From assembly GCA_051883735.1 (NCBI GenBank), contig JBJEUH010000086.1, forward strand, positions 1 through 64,000: 64,000 nt of DNA, given 5' to 3'. The stretch is from Ventricola sp051883735 (GTDB lineage Bacteria; Bacillota; Clostridia; Christensenellales; Aristaeellaceae). Below are positions 60,482 through 64,000 of this stretch, piece after piece. Made by a program: the position numbers and the translations under genes. The number at the start of each line of letters is the position of its first letter. The stretch's first letter is position 1. The notes under the pieces were generated by a model. The model saw only the letters and a list, made by a program, of their open reading frames with translations. It was not told the DNA's origin and searched no databases.

Positions 60482-62566
60482 ATGACCAGGCGCATCACGG
60501 AGCCCCTGATGACCCTCTGGTTTGGCAATTTCTATCGCCCGGCCTTTGACGACCGGGCGTTTATTGACCAATCCGTGCGGAGCATCCGGGACATGGGCTT
60601 TAACTGCATTCAGCTGGACAGCAAGGCGTGGGAGGATTTCCGCGCGCGCTTTGCGGGCGGCGAGGCCAGCGACTACGTCGCGCAGCAGGAATACATGATG
60701 GAGGCGATCCATCGCGAGGGGCTGGCGCATTCCTTCATGGCGCTCTACTTAAACGGCGACAACCTGTATCCGAACATCCGCTTCAGCCCGCCGATTTACG
60801 GCGAATCCGTCGTCCGCGCGGACGGCAGCGACGGGCGCTGGTACCGCTACTGGTCGGAGGCGGCGCAGGACAGCCAGCGGGACCACGTCGCGGGGCTGAT
60901 GCGCCTGTACCGCGAGGGTCACGCGCAGACGGAAAATGGACTGCCGATCTGCAGCATGTGGGACCCGATCGTCGCGCCCAGCTTTGATGAAGAGGGACAG
61001 CAGCGGTATAAGACGTGGCTCAAGGCGCGTTACGGGGATATCCGGGCGTTCAACGCGGCGTACCGGACGGATTTCGCGTCGTTTGACCTGCTTACGCCGC
61101 AGGACTACTGGTTCACCGTCCGCCATGGCGAGGGCAGCTGCTATGCGCTTGCCGATCTGCGAGGAAACACGCCTGCCTTTGTGATGTGGGCGGACAACAT
61201 GCGCTGGCAGGCGGACGAGCTGACGGCCTACTTCGCGGCGATGAAGGAGAAGCTGCACGCCGTCGATCCGGCGCTGTACCTGGCGCCCAATATGGCGCAG
61301 TGGAGCCACCTGCTGAACATCGACACCTCCCGCAAGTCGGACATCGGCCTTTGCGAGCTGTGGGATACGGCGATGCGCGGCATCAGCATGCGCGCGCTCG
61401 CGCCGCATGTGGACATGTGCTACTATTACACCGTGCCCGTGACCATCGACGGCGATCCGGACGCCTACGTCGTCTCCTGCCAGCACGCGCACATCCGCAG
61501 CCTGAATCCGGGCAGGCCGTTCCTCGGCGGCGTCTACTGGGGAAGGTTCCTCTACAACGACGTGTACCGCTACGTCACGCCGGAGGAGATCGTGGGCAGC
61601 ATCACCGCCAGCGGCGCCTCCGGCATCTCGGCGTACGGCTACGGAGGCATGGACGACGGCGGGCTGCTGCACAGGATGGACGAGGGCTTCTGCGGCTCGC
61701 TCACGCGGGCGAACGCATGGGCCAAGGCCGTCATGCCCAGGCTCGGCAGGCGCAGGCAGAGCCGCACGGCGATTCTCTTTCCCACGGCGATGGCGCTGCT
61801 GGAGCCGCTCAGGGTGGAGGGCGCGGACGCCCGCAGGCTCGATTGGCTGGGCCTGTATCGCCAGTGCTGCGACCTGGGCTTCGCGCCGGACATCGTGGAG
61901 GCGGAGGACGTGCGCCTGGGCCTTGACGGCTATGACGTGCTGCTCATCGCCGCGGACGACTGCTGCCATGCCCAGCGCGATGCGCGGATGGAGGAGGCCC
62001 TGCGCGGCTTTGTGAGCAAGGGCGGCGTGGTCATCCACGGGCAGCACGGCGAGGCGGCGGAGCTGGCCTTCGGCCTCACGCCGCAGGAAACCCGCGGCAC
62101 CTGCTACACCTACGCGGGCGAGGGCGGCCTGCTGCTGGGCGCGCCGTATGTCAGCTACCCGGGCGAGACGCTCGCCGCATGGCGCGAGGACGGAAAGGCC
62201 TGCATCAGCAGGATGGCATATGGCGAGGGCGCGGTATACAGCTTCGGCTTCATGCCGGGCTATCAATATGCGGCCCGTACGGCGCCGCACGTGCCGCTCT
62301 CCCAGAGGAACAACGCGCTCTATCCCTACACGCACATGGAGCACAACCCCCTTGCGGAGATCCTGCTGCGGCATGCGCAGCCGGACGCGCCGATGGCGAT
62401 GAAGGACGTGGAGTGCGCCGTGTTCGAGCGCGGAACGGTCGTCGTCAACCATCGCTCCACGCCGGTAAGGCTGCCGGGTGCTGCGGCTGTTCAGGGCCAG
62501 CAGAGGATCGTTGACGGCATGCTGCCGGCGCACAGCGCGGCGGTGCTTTGGGAGGAAAGCGTATGA
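60482..62566 (+). CDS. GH42-like beta-galactosidase-type protein
   Basis: A 694-residue cytoplasmic protein with a TIM-barrel like that of GH42-type enzymes (residues about 10-410; LWFGNFYRPAFDD, GFNCIQLDSKAW, YKTWLKARYGDIRAFNAAYRTDF) followed by a trimerisation, glutamine-amidotransferase-like domain (about 430-600; DVLLIAADDC, FVSKGGVVIHGQHG). The usual catalytic Glu pair cannot be placed with confidence, so activity may differ from beta-galactosidase. ATG at 60482 has better spacing to AGAGGA than ATG at 60479. It ends in an ATGA overlap with the GH43 gene. The preceding 100-bp spacer holds only a small CCGGCA/TGCCGG hairpin. Confidence 0.75.
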   Translation: MTRRITEPLMTLWFGNFYRPAFDDRAFIDQSVRSIRDMGFNCIQLDSKAWEDFRARFAGGEASDYVAQQEYMMEAIHREGLAHSFMALYLNGDNLYPNIRFSPPIYGESVVRADGSDGRWYRYWSEAAQDSQRDHVAGLMRLYREGHAQTENGLPICSMWDPIVAPSFDEEGQQRYKTWLKARYGDIRAFNAAYRTDFASFDLLTPQDYWFTVRHGEGSCYALADLRGNTPAFVMWADNMRWQADELTAYFAAMKEKLHAVDPALYLAPNMAQWSHLLNIDTSRKSDIGLCELWDTAMRGISMRALAPHVDMCYYYTVPVTIDGDPDAYVVSCQHAHIRSLNPGRPFLGGVYWGRFLYNDVYRYVTPEEIVGSITASGASGISAYGYGGMDDGGLLHRMDEGFCGSLTRANAWAKAVMPRLGRRRQSRTAILFPTAMALLEPLRVEGADARRLDWLGLYRQCCDLGFAPDIVEAEDVRLGLDGYDVLLIAADDCCHAQRDARMEEALRGFVSKGGVVIHGQHGEAAELAFGLTPQETRGTCYTYAGEGGLLLGAPYVSYPGETLAAWREDGKACISRMAYGEGAVYSFGFMPGYQYAARTAPHVPLSQRNNALYPYTHMEHNPLAEILLRHAQPDAPMAMKDVECAVFERGTVVVNHRSTPVRLPGAAAVQGQQRIVDGMLPAHSAAVLWEESV

Positions 62567-64000
62567 TTCACAATCCGATTCTGCGGGGCTTCAACCCCGA
62601 TCCGTCCATCGTCCGCGTGGGGGAGGACTACTATATCGCCACCTCCACGTTCGAGTGGTTCCCCGGCGTGCAGATTCACCACTCCAGGGACCTTAAGCAC
62701 TGGCGTCTGCTGACCCGTCCGCTCGACCGCGTCAGCCAACTCGATCTGCGCGGCGTGGGCGCGTCGCAGGGGGTCTGGGCGCCGTGCCTGACGTTTGACA
62801 ACGGGACGTACTATCTGGTCTACACGGTGGTGACGGCGTTCTATTGCAACATGTACGATACGCACAATTACATCGTCACCGCGCCGGACATCATGGGCCC
62901 GTGGTCGGAGCCGGTGGAGCTTTCGGGCTTCGGCTTTGATCCATCGCTCTTCCACGACGACGACGGGCGCAAGTACATGGTCTGCATGGTGACGGACCAC
63001 CGCGTGCCCAAGAAGTACGCCGGAAGGCTGATCGTGCAGGAGTACGATCCCGTCCATCGCTGCATGACCGGCGACTTCCACGAGGTCTATCAGGCCGAGG
63101 ACATCTTCCTGGAGGGGCCGCACATCTTCAAAAAGGACGGCTGGTACTACCTCTTCTGCGCGGATACCGGCACCGGCGAGGGACACGGGCAGACGATGCT
63201 GCGCGCACGCCATGTGTTCGGCCCGTATGAGATGGACAAGCCGGATTTCGGCAATCGCACGTTGCCCACGGAGGCGTATTCCATGCTGACGGCACGCCAC
63301 AACCCGGAGCACCTGCTGCAAAAGTCCGGCCACGCTGATCTGGTGCAGACGCAAAACGGCGAGTGGTATATCGTGCACCTGTGCGCCCGCGCGCTTGCGC
63401 AGCGCAACCCGCAGGACGCGCCGCGCTTTGCGGGCTGCCGCCGCTATCTGCTGGGCAGGGAGACGGCGATCGAGCGCGTCGTCTGGACGCAGGACGGCTG
63501 GCTGCGCCTGGCCAATGGCACGAACCTGCCGGACGAGACGCTCAGCGATCCCGATCTGCCTGCCTGCCCGTGGCCCGAGGAGCCTGCGCGCGACGAGTTC
63601 GACGCGGAGCAGCTGCGATTGTGCTGGCAGACGCTGCGCATGCCGCTGGGGGAGCGGGACCTGTCGCTCACCGCGCGGCCGGGCTTTCTGCGCCTGTACG
63701 GAGGCAATGGCCTCGGCTCGCGGTTTCAGCAGAGCCTGATTGCCCGGCGGCTGACGGAGCATTCCGCCGTGATCGAAACCGCGGTGGAGTTTGAACCGAA
63801 GTATTTCAAGCAGATGGCGGGCCTGATTCTGATGTACGACAACGACAACTACCTCTACCTGCATGTGACGCGCGACGAGGAGCTGGGCAAGGTCGTCACG
63901 CTGCTGAAGGCGGAAAACAAGCGGTACGAAAGCCCCTACGGGTACATGCTCGTGCCGGAGGGCGGGACGATCCGCCTGCGGATGACGATCCGGGACGGCG
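62563..64000 (+). CDS. Beta-xylosidase, GH43 (XynB/subfamily 11-like), cut by window end
   Basis: The first 479 codons of an inverting glycosidase. The opening NPILRGFNPDPSIVRVGEDYYIATSTFEWFPG is that of beta-xylosidases acting on xylo-oligosaccharides. Catalytic residues: base Asp in NPDPS, modulating Asp in GFDPSLFHDDDG and acid Glu in IFLEGPHIFKKDGWYYL. A C-terminal DUF1349-like beta-sandwich begins at about residue 355. No signal peptide. Translationally coupled to the preceding gene (ATGA). The last visible bases are in the accessory domain, so only a short end is missing. Confidence 0.93.
   Translation, partial: MIHNPILRGFNPDPSIVRVGEDYYIATSTFEWFPGVQIHHSRDLKHWRLLTRPLDRVSQLDLRGVGASQGVWAPCLTFDNGTYYLVYTVVTAFYCNMYDTHNYIVTAPDIMGPWSEPVELSGFGFDPSLFHDDDGRKYMVCMVTDHRVPKKYAGRLIVQEYDPVHRCMTGDFHEVYQAEDIFLEGPHIFKKDGWYYLFCADTGTGEGHGQTMLRARHVFGPYEMDKPDFGNRTLPTEAYSMLTARHNPEHLLQKSGHADLVQTQNGEWYIVHLCARALAQRNPQDAPRFAGCRRYLLGRETAIERVVWTQDGWLRLANGTNLPDETLSDPDLPACPWPEEPARDEFDAEQLRLCWQTLRMPLGERDLSLTARPGFLRLYGGNGLGSRFQQSLIARRLTEHSAVIETAVEFEPKYFKQMAGLILMYDNDNYLYLHVTRDEELGKVVTLLKAENKRYESPYGYMLVPEGGTIRLRMTIRDG

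Overview
The window looks like a chromosomal segment of a Gram-positive, endospore-forming member of the Clostridia, probably an uncultured gut or plant-fibre degrader. The evidence is high GC with strong GC3 bias, the sporulation genes yabP and yabQ next to a divIC-like gene, Firmicutes-type elongator tRNA-Met, YesM/YesN-type two-component systems, and many glycan importers paired with intracellular glycosidases. No rRNA, CRISPR array or intact phage/IS is visible. Species cannot be named from the sequence alone.

Layout. (1) 1-12.5 kb, mixed housekeeping: the start of a Na+-translocating decarboxylase beta subunit (minus), a ferritin-like protein, a Gfo/Idh/MocA oxidoreductase, a methyltransferase / beta-lactamase-fold operon (minus), a polysaccharide flippase, a decayed AT-richer phage-toxin-like remnant, a divergent epimerase-like protein, an orphan solute-binding protein, then yabP-yabQ-divIC-ppx and two tRNA-Met genes (initiator and elongator) behind a consensus promoter. 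(2) 12.5-15 kb: a beta-helix (pectate-lyase-like) gene lying between the elongator tRNA-Met and a degenerate copy of that tRNA's 3' half, which looks like an old tRNA-targeted insertion or a decayed tandem tRNA unit. (3) 15-24 kb: a GntR/FCD-regulated cluster of MBL-fold hydrolase, Tm-1-like (UPF0261) protein, class II aldolase/adducin, complete TRAP transporter (dctPQM), isochorismatase-family hydrolase and, convergently, glycerate 2-kinase. This is the best candidate for an undescribed catabolic pathway. A 17-bp operator-like motif is shared by the gntR promoter and the operon leader. (4) 24.4-28.7 kb: a 1436-residue secreted protein with leucine-rich repeats, YD-like repeats and a roughly 200-residue Asp/Glu/Ser/Gly/Pro tail encoded by a 24-bp tandem repeat.

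(5) 28.9-64 kb: a glycan-utilisation region. Three YesM/YesN sensor-regulator pairs each adjoin an ABC sugar importer (binding protein plus two permeases, none with its own ATPase) followed by glycosidases without signal peptides. Locus A (28.9-39.0 kb) ends in a GH31 alpha-xylosidase and a GH127 beta-L-arabinofuranosidase. Locus B (39.1-49.1 kb) ends in a GH36 alpha-galactosidase and carries an extra lipoprotein paralogue of its binding protein inside the regulatory operon. Locus C (49.4-52.3 kb) is class II aldolase, PfkB kinase and GH43. Locus D (52.4-64.0 kb, running off the end) has GH88, a GH42-like protein and a GH43 beta-xylosidase, and its first permease has a 200-residue N-terminal membrane extension.

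In each importer locus the same logic recurs: the binding protein gathers an oligosaccharide, the permeases (with an ATPase encoded elsewhere) import it, and cytoplasmic glycosidases dismantle it. The adjacent sensor kinase/AraC-type regulator probably controls the binding-protein promoter, which carries 21-22-bp-spaced direct repeats next to a weak -35 box. A GC-rich hairpin sits between every binding-protein gene and its first permease gene, which suggests unequal expression from one transcript.
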